Source: Cristatella mucedo
Taxonomy: Eukaryota; Bryozoa; Phylactolaemata; Cristatellidae
NCBI GenBank assembly: GCA_009760855.2
Contig: WPIO01000274.1
Location: forward strand, 1 to 64,000
Reading direction: 5' to 3'
DNA: 64,000 bases
The notes below the pieces were generated by a model. It did not search any database. It was given only the letters and a program-made list of their open reading frames with translations, and was not told where the DNA came from. Shown here in pieces: positions 44,735-55,861 of the stretch; position 1 is the stretch's first letter; the number at the start of each line of letters is the position of its first letter. The position numbers and the translations under genes are program-made.

Positions 44735-45065
44735 GTTGTTGACTGGTCGATGCAAGCCTAATCAAATGGTTCGTGGTAACATGCTCGATTACAAAAAGCA
44801 TAACATGGTTAGAGGTGACATGCACACGGTCAGCATGCAAATACGATTAGTGGCAGCATGCACAGTTTCAACATACGTAAGCACACAAAGAACGGATCGC
44901 ATGGAAAGACTAAATGCTGTGATAAATATATGCTTTAGCTTATTTTTAAACTTGCTCAAGCCAGGGAATGTCGTGAAGCTAGTCGGATGAAATTTCCAGA
45001 CTTTGGGAGCATGCTAACTATTGGCACAGTCTCCAAATAGTTTGAAGGCTCGTATGAGATACGAG
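44735..45065 (-). mobile_element. LINE family B 3' UTR and C-terminus, antisense
   Basis: Second antisense copy 180 bp after the first: 3' UTR (catggttagaggtgacatgc, attagtggcagcatgcacag) and antisense terminal codons (TFKRNLK and SLPT region; gactttgggagcatgctaac). The open frames on the plus strand here are antisense shadows. Confidence 0.75.
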
Positions 45066-45424
45066 TAAACAACTATATTCCGAGAAGCATGTGATAGGAT
45101 GCTTAGCATGATGGAGGATCCGATAGGTGGGCTGGTCAAGCTCCCTCAGCCAAACAACCCTCACTGCAACACTGCAACACGGCGGCTCTATGCCTGCAAT
45201 GTGTAGTGACCTGGAGCTTGCAATAAGCCAACGATAAAAAGACATTGCATTATTGAAGGTGCTCAGCACTAGCAACAAAATCTTATTAGTGAAAGCAATA
45301 CAATTCCCTCTACTTTACGGCTGACACACAAGGGCGACTGACAGCCGACTGGCTACAGGCTTACAGCATTTCAAGCTCAGCGCTAGACTAGCAGAGCTTT
45401 GCACCAACTATAAGCTCCTGATTT

Positions 45425-45568
45425 ATATAATTCATTTTTTTTGTTTTTTCAAGCATGATTTTACTTACTATTCTATTGCATATCACTTTGCAGCAAATGT
45501 AAAGCGCCTAGAAAGAGATTAAGTTCTCTGAGGGCGCTTTATCACGTACAATATTATTATTATTATTG
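45425..45568 (+). mobile_element. LINE family B 3' tail
   Basis: 3' UTR (tttttcaagcatgattttac), perfect terminal stem-loop aaagcgcctagaaagagatt with ttctctgagggcgcttt (45503-45540) and (ATT)n. The sense-oriented tail is followed directly by an antisense family B body. Confidence 0.85.
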
Positions 45569-45574
45569 TTATTA

Positions 45575-46960
45575 CCTGGCTGGTAAACCACCAAGAAGCA
45601 TGTTACAGAAGTCGAGACGGATGTCACAAATGCATGGTGGAATTTACATGTAATATCACTGTCTAAGCAAGCGCGAATTTCAGCAATGTTAAATATCTGA
45701 ACGAAGGCAGACTGAACTATTTAGGTGATGTTGTCTTACAGTACAAGCTCACTTCAAAACAGGGCACCTAGGTTACGTGCAGATCCATTAGTAGGTATGC
45801 TGGCTGAGCCTATTTTGAGAGTTAAGCTTTCCAAGTTTTAAACTAAACTCAGTTTGCCCATAACTAGTAAATTGGCTTTATCCTCATTTAATCTGAGTGA
45901 GGTTGCTGCTATCCATGTGCAGATTTCATCAATGCGTGCAGCAAGGGAGTTGAAAGAGCCAGGATGTCCAGCTGGATGGCTGTAAGGGAGGACAGCAAAG
46001 GTACACTGACAGTCGTCGACATCATGTAGTGAAAGTCTAGATTGTGCTTGGCAATATTGTCGGCGTCAGGGATAGTATAAAGGGTGAAGAAAATCAGATC
46101 ACACGCAGAGCCCCGGAGTTCTCCATTCTTCAGTGAGTTCTCGGATGATTTTCTTCCGTTCACATCGATGCTCAGGAGTTCTCCAGAGTTGTTAGACCTA
46201 AACCATTTTAGTGCAGTGCCAGTGATGCCTGGGCGAGGTGAGGAGCGCTCGAGATGTAGTTTATGACCAATAGTATTAAACCTGTGTCATAGATCTAGCA
46301 AAACAAGTAGAGAGGGTTCACCTAAGTCTACATTGCTGAGAAGGTCGTCGTAAACCCTAAGCAGGGTTACTCTGTGGAGTGATAGGTTCTAGAACCAGAC
46401 TTTAACGTGCTTGCTAGGTTAGCAGCTTCTCTGTAGACGAGTTTAGCTGGTCTGCCACAACTAGTTCTTGTGTCTTTGAGAGGAACATTAGAATGGAGAG
46501 TGCACGGATGCTGATCAAGCGGTTTTTGTCTAGTTTTTCTTTTTCTTTATTAGTGGCCTAACTGCAGCCTTTTTGGAAGTGGCCCGGATATGTAGTGATG
46601 CTAAATGCATTATTTTGATGTTAGGTGGCAGATGATGCCATGGCAGCAGATCTATGCTTCATAGAGTTATGACAGGGGATGTACGGTCAAGAAGATTGAT
46701 ATACTTCTTGGATTTGAAGATGAATTGAGGATGAGGTCACTAGTGGCCTCCGTGAGTGTAGACATTGAGATGCTGCACGGAATTTAGGGTGAGGAGTCCT
46801 GTGGGGTCGTTAACGATTGACAGAAGTGTTAAAGGGGTGCTGCTGCCTTAGGAGTCTAGACTCTAATCTTGTCTATTGTGCCTAAAGTGAAGCTGAAGAA
46901 GTGATCATGTAGATCTTCAAACCCAATTACTATGAAGAGATTGTTGCATTTGTTGAAAGA
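45575..46960 (-). mobile_element. LINE family B reverse transcriptase, decayed, antisense
   Basis: Read on the - strand from about 46960: FFSFTLGTIDKI (RT N-terminal FF-KI-KI), MSTLTEATSDLIL, KKAAVRPL, QLN, then the region of DLSAAFDTIDH in decayed form, VNGRKSSENSLKNGELRGSA (from VNG-RSSE-PL-YGVPQGS), FFTLYTIPDADNIAKHNLDF HY and a destroyed catalytic motif (Tyr-Met-Met where Tyr-Ala-Asp-Asp is expected). It continues as thumb fragments to 45575. Inactive. Confidence 0.8.
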
Positions 46961-47094
46961 ATGAATCGAACATTAAGCTGAAAGAGCCTATTTGCACAGT
47001 GTTAAAAGGAAATCGAAAGTATTAATATAGGAGAATTAGTGTTTAGAAACAAAGAGTGAGTATAAAGGTAGGAGAACCATGAAAATGCCAGGAA

Positions 47095-47435
47095 CAATTC
47101 AAACGTTCACTTCTATGCAGATAAGACTGGTATGTTCACTTCTATGCAGATAAGACCTTTGCCTTGATTGCTCCCTGCCCATCAACATGTCGATTTCTCT
47201 CAACTCAAATAATGCACATATTGATAGATTCTGCACATGGATGGCAGCAACTTTTAAAACTGTACGTGTGATAAAAACCAACTGACTAGCATGAACGATC
47301 CACGTTTGATTTATCAATTTGAAAGGTATAGTCTCAAAATTGGCCCTGCCAGCACATCTAACACTGAATCTTCACGAAATCTAGGTGTCCCTGTTTCAAG
47401 TGAGCCATTTGCATTGGCAACTGACTACTCAAGAA
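47095..47435 (+). mobile_element. LINE family B fragment with duplicated catalytic-motif region
   Basis: Starts at the codons for HFYADDTQ in mutated form. A piece of about 30 bp (gttcacttctatgcagataa gac) occurs twice in a row at 47103-47158. It continues through the post-catalytic region (tggatggcagcaacttt; actagcatgaac; aatttgaaaggtatagtctc) to about 47430. Frames are broken. Confidence 0.65.
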
Positions 47436-49020
47436 AACAACACTAAATTAAGAGAACTTGAGCAACTTCCCCAAATCTTCCTTGTACTGTTTCAAATCAA
47501 AGACGCAGTGCCGAGTTTGTAGCCATCCAGCTGAACTCTTACATTAAAACTTAAGACTTGCTGCTCAAGTTCCAGTCTGATTTTAGAGCTGATTACTTCT
47601 CGGGGTAAGCATTGGTTTTACCAATATATCGCCCTACATAGGAATGCAGACTCAGTTATAATATCTCTGCTTTTTTGCTCGTTCTTTCAACAGGTTGTAG
47701 CACGTCGAGACCAAGTCCTTCTGAAGCTACTTTCTCGCCCGAGCATCGCTGGGAATGTAGCACTGGCATGGTTTTAGGTCTCATCTCTATAGGAAATTCT
47801 ACAGTATTGGTGTGATAAATGGACACAGATAATCCCGGGTACCTCAGAAGGATAATGTACCTCTAACGCTGTGCTAGGTCAGGTTCTTTTACTGCTGACA
47901 CACTAACTCCAGCCGTTGTGATTGCCAGGATACAATCTAGGCTTTCACTACAGATGGCACTTAGCTGAACCTTTACTTAGATCACTCCCACCCTCGAGCG
48001 TATGAAATTTTCTTAATTCCGTTGCTGTGTTTTGATGACAGATGCACAGGGATGGCAGCTGAATTTCTTACTTTGAATTTTGGTAAGATCTACTTACTAA
48101 TAATGGGCACACCAAGTGCCACTCATAAATTGGCAAGGCTAACCCTCACAATTAGCTCTGCCTGCGAACGTCCTGTTGAATCTGCACGAAATGTACGTGT
48201 CCTGCTCCAACGTGACCTTTCATTAGGTGATTACACGAGCTCCACACTCAAGTGTGCCTCCTCTAAGCCACATAGCATTGCTAAAATCTGTGCTTGCCAA
48301 AACGTCGATGCCTCATCAAAATTGGTCCACCTACTTGTGACATCACAACTAGATTTCTGTTAGATCACTGCTTGCTAGTCTAGAGGCCTGTGCAATCATT
48401 CGCTTACAGCTGGTGCAAAAGTCTGCAGCCATGATTGTCTGTTATGAGCCTCGCAGTTGATACATGATACTGCTCCTCGCCGACCTGCACTATCTCACAG
48501 TCAAGCGACACGGCGACTTCAAGGTTCTGTTACTTACCTTTTAGATCCTTTTATTCTGTGCCTCCAGTCTACCTATACAATATAATCTTCCATGAGGCTA
48601 AGCGTCGTACTATCCAATTTTTGGATATTAATTGTTTACCATTAAACTCAAAAAACCTCAAATACTTTGGAAACCGTGCATTTAGTTGGTATGCTCCGAA
48701 GCCTAGAACCCATGTCTGACATCCATCAAGACAGGGCCTGACTAGACTGCAAGCGAATAGAAACTAAAATTTCGTCTATTTAACGTAGAATTTAGTGGAT
48801 CTGTGTGAGTTTTTATGTGCTTATGTGAGCAGAAACTCTTCTCCTTGCCCTAAGCATATTTTGAAGCTGGCCATTTGCGTGTCACCCATAACCGTGATAT
48901 GCTAGTTGTCATTGAGCGAGCTACTATTAATCACTAGATCGTGCTATCTCTCCAGAAAATATAAATTGACCCGAAAGAGATTAAAGTCTCTAAGGGAACT
49001 ATATTAAATGTATTGTTTAT
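47436..49020 (+). mobile_element. LINE family B, strongly decayed, RT to 3' end
   Basis: About 1.6 kb aligned by eye to 26540-28170: [13 protein letters not shown] region (agcaacttccccaaatcttc), the DLSAAFD region, the SNL-DDYTSSTLKCASS block, KLVHLLVTSQLDFC, LQLVQKSAA, and a 3' end with diverged stem-loop (gacccgaaagagattaaagt, ctctaagggaacta). Many frameshifts. Older than the 26-kb copy. Confidence 0.75.
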
Positions 49021-49660
49021 TTGTCTATTAAAGGAGCTCCTTTTTTAGTCGGTGCTTAACTCATAGAGCTTAAATGTTCTTCGCAGTGCCTCAGTTAGAG
49101 CTTGGCTCAGGCTGCTCTAAACTAAAGGCCTTATACTTCTGACACGGGCTGTGTAATGCGGTTAACCTCTGATTACTTTCGACCAAGTTCAGTGATACCG
49201 GAATATGGAAAAGCAACAAAACAGTCAGAGATGCTGCCTCGTGCTCCAAAAAACCGACTCCTGTAAATAATTGTGATATAAAGAGCGTAATATTAGTTAC
49301 AACTAGTCCATGTAGTTAATGTAGAACAATTTCTTAATTAGCCAGAGTGACATGGCTGTACCGAGCTAGCCATATTACTTGCATTACTATCAAAGATGCA
49401 CTTACTTGCTGAAACCAAAATCGCAACATAAACGTTAAAGCCCTAAACAAATATATTGATTATTACTTTTAACATATCCTGCCAATATTTACCGTTTTTA
49501 AAAATAGTTCTTTTTTTCGAGTGTCTGATAACAGTAACTTCCGTCAAATATTTGCCGATTTGATACCCAGTAAATAAATAAATAAATCCAAGCTGATTGA
49601 ACAGCCTCTTTCTGTATAGCGACAGAAGAGCCTTTATGGCTATCACCACTGCTTGCAGTT
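49021..49660. other. Non-coding stretch, nothing recognised
   Basis: AT-rich sequence without identifiable features. Confidence 0.45.
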
Positions 49661-49745
49661 TCGATAAAGGATCGCCCACTGCAGGAATCAAACCCACGAC
49701 CTCGGTCCCGAGGTCGTGTGTTCGATAAGTAGGCAATGTTTTTTT
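49661..49745 (-). mobile_element. tRNA-like SINE fragment with perfect 11-bp palindrome
   Basis: On the - strand a B-box GGTTTGATTCC follows the hairpin CACGACCTCGG-ga-CCGAGGTCGTG (plus strand 49695-49718, 2-nt loop). This looks like the anticodon-to-T-arm part of a tRNA-derived element, but the loop is too short for a tRNA and no complete A box is seen. The core gaccgaggtcgtg is shared with 19.47 kb, so both are probably members of one worn SINE family. Confidence 0.5.
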
Positions 49746-51830
49746 AAAGCTGTTTGCATATTATTTGTACTTCGTAGTTCGTTCATTCCCTGTAGAAGCA
49801 CAACCTTCAACATCTATTGCAGCCAATAACAAAAATCTGGCGGATGCTATCACAAAAATATGACAGCTGTTGTTAGTGGACTGAGCATGGAACAAGTGGA
49901 GCAGATTGCACGTGCTCTGACCGAAAGCGGGCTGCTGATCAGCGGAGAGAAAGAGACTATACTGGTAACCAATTATGCATTGTTCGTTCAAGCTGCCCTC
50001 AAAGCCGAAAGCTACTTGACAGATCTTGCTATTGATTAGTTTACCTTGTCTTTCGAAGCTGTATGTAAAGGCATGCCTTAACCGATATGATCTCATCCTA
50101 ATTTATTTTGATGCCAAAGAGAATTAGGTGCTGCATATATCTCCTCCAGTGACATAAGCTCTGTTGCCTGCTCCAGGTCTTGAAATAAACGTCCGGTTCG
50201 TTATGTGACAGCACCTTAGCTTAGGTCAGTCCTACGTCTGGAACTGGAAAAAGAGTGCGACCCAATTCCCAAGTTGTCCTTAATCGTGCATCCTTAGAAG
50301 CGTTTATTAATTTTTTTAAGTTATGCACAACGATATTACCATAAACCTGTTATAAGATGTTGCAGGCGTCTTTTTCCTAGTAGGAGTATTCACTGCCGGT
50401 TGACTAAAATATACTACTGCGATAAAAGTATCAATAATATGTTTAGGTAGTTGGGTAAAAACTGCTAGAGAATTTAATCTTGGTATTGCCACTTCGCCGA
50501 TGCTCGGAAGAAAGCATATTGTGATTACGGCAATTTAGTCGGCAGAGGCTTTAAAGCTTTCAGCCCAGCTCCAACTGACATACTTTTTCTTAACTGAAAA
50601 AGCACTACAGTTTTGTCCATCTGCATCTCTCATTCTTTGGCCTTGCTTCATTATAAAAGAGAAACCATTTGGTAGGGTGCGAATCTAGCGGTATCCCCTA
50701 CTTGGCTATGACTCTGCCTCGCCGTCGTGCCTGCGTCCTTCCTATATCCGTGTTATTGCTGTCTGGGTAGCCAGTCAGCACGTACCTTCAAGCCATCAAG
50801 CCGTTGTGACTCTTGTCCAGTCCCGACTCTTTTCCAATTCGTCTCACTATTAGCAGTCGGAAGTAGCAGCATAAAAAGTCTCCCTTTGATGAAACCGTAG
50901 TAGTTTATTTGCCATTATTGTGTACTATTCTAATTGCATGACTTCTGCGAGTTTCTTTCCATATTGATACAAGTTCTCATACCTTCGAAAGTATCTAGAT
51001 AGTGTAAGGCTGTTTAATAACGCGCTAGTCAGCCTAAGACATTCTGGTGTTGGCAAGTAACTATTAAGTTTGTAGGCATTTTCAGTGACAATGCTTCCTC
51101 CGTTGTCCCTCAGCAGAACGTTAGTAAAATAGATAAAGGTCACTTTTTTTGGATAACCTTACAAGGACAGCTGTCACTAGCTCAATTTATACGACATAGA
51201 CTTACCGTGCCAACTTAGCTATTGTCTCCTATGCTTTTCCGTGATCTCTTGAAGGCTGCAGTGGCATTAATGTAGATCGGGTGAGTTCAAGGAGTTCAGG
51301 CCAGTTTCGGCAGGTTAGAGAGTTCTGAAAGCTTAGCCATGCTCAGCAGAGAACAAGTAAGTTAGGTAAGTAGGGTAAGGTTCGGTATATTTCTGGAAGC
51401 TCTCACAAATATTGGAGTTTAAATAAGTTCAGTAAATTCTAGTAGCAAGTCTTATTATTGCACTAATGTCAGCTATCTAGCTTGTGACATTTGTGCAATT
51501 TCTTCTGAGATAAATCAGTAGGAATTGAAAATAAGCAACACAGTACCTATAAATAAAAGCTGTTAGATTTCACACTACATGTACAAAAGTGTGATTTAGG
51601 CTTAATTGAAGTTTATAGCGCCTCCATAAGAAAAATTGAGCATTATAGTGAACCCATTCCAACTTGAAAGTCTGGTGTGTTTTTAAAAACAAGGCCCGAA
51701 TGTTTGTGTCAGCTCTGGCCAAACAGACTCGGCATGACGTTTGTCTCTCTTGCGACTGCTTTTTGCAGCACAGCACGAACACTGCTACGAAAGCAGCTGG
51801 TTACCTCGTAGACATCGTGCTAAAGAATTG
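49746..51830. other. Non-coding stretch, nothing convincing
   Basis: About 2.1 kb without recognisable exon or repeat. A 111-codon frame on the - strand (49761-50096) has no motif, compositional signal or splice support that I can see. Confidence 0.45.
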
Positions 51831-51954
51831 GAAGACAAGAGCCAGTGCCTTCGTTGCTACTCTTCGCCAGGTCAGACCCTGACCTAGCCGATCGAATCGA
51901 AGGTAAAGGAGCCAGCGCCTCCAGTGCTCCTCTTCGCCGGGATAAGTCCAAAGC
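51831..51954 (+). repeat. Short local duplication flanking a LINE
   Basis: Two related blocks, gagccagtgccttcgttgct and gagccagcgcctccagtgct (starts about 51840 and 51910), each followed by cttcgcc. A third weaker block (ggtaggtgctcctctttgcc) lies at 52388, just beyond the LINE fragment at 51955-52350, so the LINE interrupted a small tandem repeat. Confidence 0.5.
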
Positions 51955-52315
51955 AACTTTAAATCCTTTGGAGACCGTGCATTTAGTTCATATTCTCCCA
52001 AAGCCTGGAACTCCCTCCCGACCTGCGTCAGAACATCCCCTGACCTGACCACATTTAAAAAGAACTTAAAAAAACACCTATTTAGGACAGCATTTAGTGG
52101 GTCCCTGTGATTCGTCTTTGATGTGCCTATGCGTGCTGACACTGTGCATGCTGCCACTAACCACATTTGCATGCTGACCCTGTGCATGTCACCCCTAACC
52201 ATATTATTCAATTTTTGTTTTTTTCAAGCATAATTTTTACTTTGCATTTTCCCTTTGCAGCAAATGCAAACCACCTAAAAAGAGATTGAGTTCTCTGGGG
52301 GTGCTTTACTAAGTG

Positions 52316-52350
<35 letters not shown>
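51955..52350 (+). mobile_element. LINE family B 3' end
   Basis: C-terminal codons (SFGDRAFSSYSPKAWNSLPT, CVRTSPDLTTFKKNLK, frameshift by an extra A), 3' UTR with gtgcatgctgccactaacca, diverged stem-loop (aaaagagattgagttctctg) and a long (ATT)n tail (52318-52350). Confidence 0.85.
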
Positions 52351-52754
52351 GCGAACTTACCGATCTTTTTTGAAGGTAGAGAACCGGTAGGTGCTCCTCT
52401 TTGCCAGGAAGTCGGCGAAGCTGAAAAACTAATGGCTGATGTCGAACAGCAAGGACTTCGCTAAGAAAAATCCAGGTGAGTCACCATAATTAAGACCAGG
52501 CAAAGTCCACAATGAGCGTATCCAGGTGAAAATTCAATGAAGTCCTGGTGAGTATCCATTTAGTTAGCCCTAGTGAGTATCCCACATGTGAGACTAAGTG
52601 AGTCTTCTGTGAGTGAGATCTGATGAGTAATCAATGAATAACCTAGTTAAGTGAATCCATTTTTTAAGTTAATCGTCAGTAATGAATTGCACCCTAATTC
52701 AACGTATCTTCACGTATACCTAGGCCCGAGCACTAGTAGCTGCTGAGTGTCACC

Positions 52755-52895
52755 CAAGAGAGTACTGTTTTGCACACTAACAGCTAAAGCTACTGCAGCA
52801 GGACATACCGTAGCCAACAGACTTCATCTAAGGAAATTAAAATGAAAATGAGAAGCATAGCCGAGTCACGAAGGTAATCAAGGAAGTGAGTAATA
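52755..52895 (-). mobile_element. LINE family A 3' end, decayed
   Basis: Antisense 3' block: agagtactgttttgcacact, gtagccaacagacttcatct and gaagcatagccgagtcacg, like the ends at 4.3 and 35.8 kb but much more diverged. Confidence 0.6.
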
Positions 52896-52959
52896 GTGTT
52901 TTCTTAAACAGTTGTACAGCAGCATTAGATACCTCAATCTTTCTCTAGTCACTGCACAT

Positions 52960-53184
52960 GATGAAAATGAATCAGATCAAAATTATTAGTGGTAACATGC
53001 CCAATGAAGGCAAGCCTAGCAAGGTTGGAGTTGACATTCACCGGTCCAGCATGCACGACATGGTTACTGGTGGTTTGTCTGGTGTCAGCATACATTGGCA
53101 CACCTATAGAAATCAATAAGATCCTATGCATGCTAAACAGGTGCCTCTAAGGCATTTTTACGTTTTTACAGTCGGGGGATGATG
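52960..53184 (-). mobile_element. LINE family B 3' UTR, decayed
   Basis: Antisense 3' UTR blocks (attagtggtaacatgcccaa, gacatggttactggtggttt, tcagcatacattggcacacc) matching the 44.7-kb copy. Confidence 0.6.
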
Positions 53185-53735
53185 TTACGCTTGTAGAGAA
53201 TGGTGAATGTGCTTTGGCAGCAAACCAACTACAGGCGCCATCTGCAGCTAGTGCACAACTCTGCAGATAGGCTTGTCTGCCGTGAGTTTTGCGTTCGTAG
53301 CATCGGATCATTTTTTTCACTGACCTGCACTTGCTTCCAGTCAAGCAAAGCATCGACTTCAAGCTTTCGTCACTCACTTTTTAGTTCCGTACTTTCTTTG
53401 GCTCCAGGTTACCTATTAGATCAACTTCCTACCAGGCTAAGCATGTACAACTCGATTTTCGGAATCTGTTTACCAGTACATCGTACAAATCTGGTATTAC
53501 AGCATTTGTCGGGCCCATGTGCTTCGTTCTGTATGTGCTCACTGGTGTTGACACCATGCATACTGCCACTAACCATAATTTCATGACCTATAATAACCTC
53601 TGACCATGTTATTCTTGCTGTTCATTAAGCATGCAATAACTATTAAATTATAATTATTCAAAACCATACCCCCTTATCATCGTATTTCCTTTGGAACATA
53701 ATCTGCTAAAGTGCCTAAAAAGTAATTTAGGTCTC
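53185..53735 (+). mobile_element. LINE family B C-terminus to tail, decayed
   Basis: Recognisable blocks: LQLVHNSADRLVCRE, LTCTCFQSSKASTSSFRHSL (shifted frame of LHWLPVKQRIDFKVL), decayed C-terminus, 3' UTR with catgcatactgccactaacca-like sequence and a weak stem-loop aaagtgcctaaaaagtaatt. No intact frame. Confidence 0.7.
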
Positions 53736-55861
53736 CGATATAGATCCGATATCCGTTCTGCGTTGAGACGTCCACCGACCGCACATACGTGTGGAGGGGA
53801 TTGTTGCCTGCCGTGTGGCCGTGCAGTAGTGAAGGGCATTTCTGTCAATCGTGGTTGATTCGTCGCCGAGTTTCGGCGTCAAGTCGTTCGGCGGTCGGTT
53901 GCTGAGTTGATTATTAGCGTCTAGTTGTCAGTCGTCTTCACGTTGCAAACCCGTTTCGTTGTTGCCTAGTTGAAAGTAGGTTGACTTAATTATCAACACG
54001 ATCAAATAATCTATTTTACTCTCAAAATAGTGCCCATATAGCGAACTGATGCAGCACGATGCGAAGAATCGAGCTTGATTTGAGGGTGAATATATTAAAA
54101 TTTTAGAGTAAGGAAAGATGTGCCCGTACAAAGTAAGTTGTTGAGAGATTTTTCTGCTGTCGAATTGCGGACGTTTGCAACACTTGCTGCACAGGACTTC
54201 GGATATGCGTGTGTCCAGGAAAACAGGATGATTTCAAATCACTGAGGGAGCTGTGGTTCGTTTAGATTAAAAATAATGCTTGACTTTGCATGCTAATAAT
54301 GTGTGCTAGAGGCCAAGTATACATTGGAAAAAGAGTGAATCTTACTTTAAAGCCTTTTTGGATTACAGATTTTGGTTGACATCAATCCTCCGATGTCTCC
54401 CGCGAGACAGTACCAAAACCATGGGCCGGTGTGTAGTGCCTCATTCTCAGGTGAAGCTTTTCGATCAGGATTTCTTTTGTTTCGTGGTTGAATGCAGTGG
54501 ACTGAGGTGGATTGTGGTATTAGCCTCGGTCATTGCGATCTTATTTCAGTGGACTTCGTGAGAACAAGATAGTGGAATCGAGCGAAACTTTCTGTGTAGA
54601 TTATACGTGTAGCGTAGTTTGATATTCCAAACTTTCTGGAGCTGTTTGCTGCTGGATTTGTGGTGGATTTGACGTCAACTTCAATGAATTTCGGTGGACT
54701 GTGGTGTACAGGCATGCGTCGTCAAAGATCATTTGCATAAAACTTGGATGGGCTCAGCGACACGAAAATTTGGTGGACAGATAAATTCAAACGTATGCTA
54801 CAATATCAGCACAAGAATTTGAGCTCGGCAACGCTAACGTCCGGTCGTTTGTTTAGCCTCATTAGATTGGATTGTGTGGATTGTGGTAATTCGTTGAACC
54901 CAAGAAAAGGGCTGCAACGGTCAAGCGATCCCTGGTGGTCCGGTCGAAACACGAAGGTTTGAGCCCTCAGCTGTGCTAGTGAAGGGAGCCTGCCAATTGG
55001 ACAGGGAAGCTAGCTTGCTTGGGCCAATGCTGCTGCGTTCGAGGTCAGGGTCAAGCATAAGCTGCTGAATGGTTTGGCTGCAAAGTTGCAAGCAGCCGTT
55101 GGCTTAAAAATGCCGAGTTCAGAGAATTTGCCATGTCTGACGTGTCTTTTGCTGACCATTTAACTGGACTGTCATCAAGCATGCATAGATGACTTTGCTA
55201 CATTGTGACCACGGTCATCTGGAGGCATAGTCGGCACGAGCTGCGGCAGATCGGCTTGATCTGGCTTTTTGCTGCAGACATTGGCATTGGACCTCGTTCT
55301 GCAGTAATCGACGCCCCAATCGGCTCTGCCCAAGTGCTACTGCTGCATGTCTACCAGGTTCCAGTGCATAAATAACAGGGGAATTCGTGGTCTCCAATGC
55401 AATTATGCATCCCACTCTGGCTGGTGATCAGCATAAGCAAGTGTACCAATACTACTTCCTCGATCTAGGAGATGGGTCAGCATTTAACAGAAAAGTAACT
55501 TCGGCTTCGAGCCAGCTACATTGAGCATTCTTAAGCCACTTAGTCCTTGTGGCTTTGTGGAGTTGAAGCCGGAGATACGTCACATTACATCAAACACAGA
55601 GATTGACAGTTCAAGTGCTCCCACAGACTTATCCCAGCTTAAGTCACGATATTTCTGGACTTAAGAACTTTAAAAAGGAGCTAAAAAAACTCACACGATC
55701 CTTACAGCTTTTTACTCGTGCTGACAAAGCACAACTGACTGGCATGCTTCTTCTCCAGCCAATGCCTTGTTTGTATCAATGTAATTTTATTGTTAAGGTC
55801 ATGGGTGCGGCCGCCGGAAGCCAGTCCGAGCATCGAGGTTACAACCGTCTACTCTAGCCGT
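53736..55861. other. Unassigned stretch between LINEs
   Basis: About 2.1 kb, partly G+T-rich (54340-54960). A short open stretch at about 54122-54244 (SKLLRDFSAVELRTFATLAA in part) has no homology I can name and is stopped on both sides. Nothing here supports a gene. Might be the body of an unknown mobile element. Confidence 0.4.
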
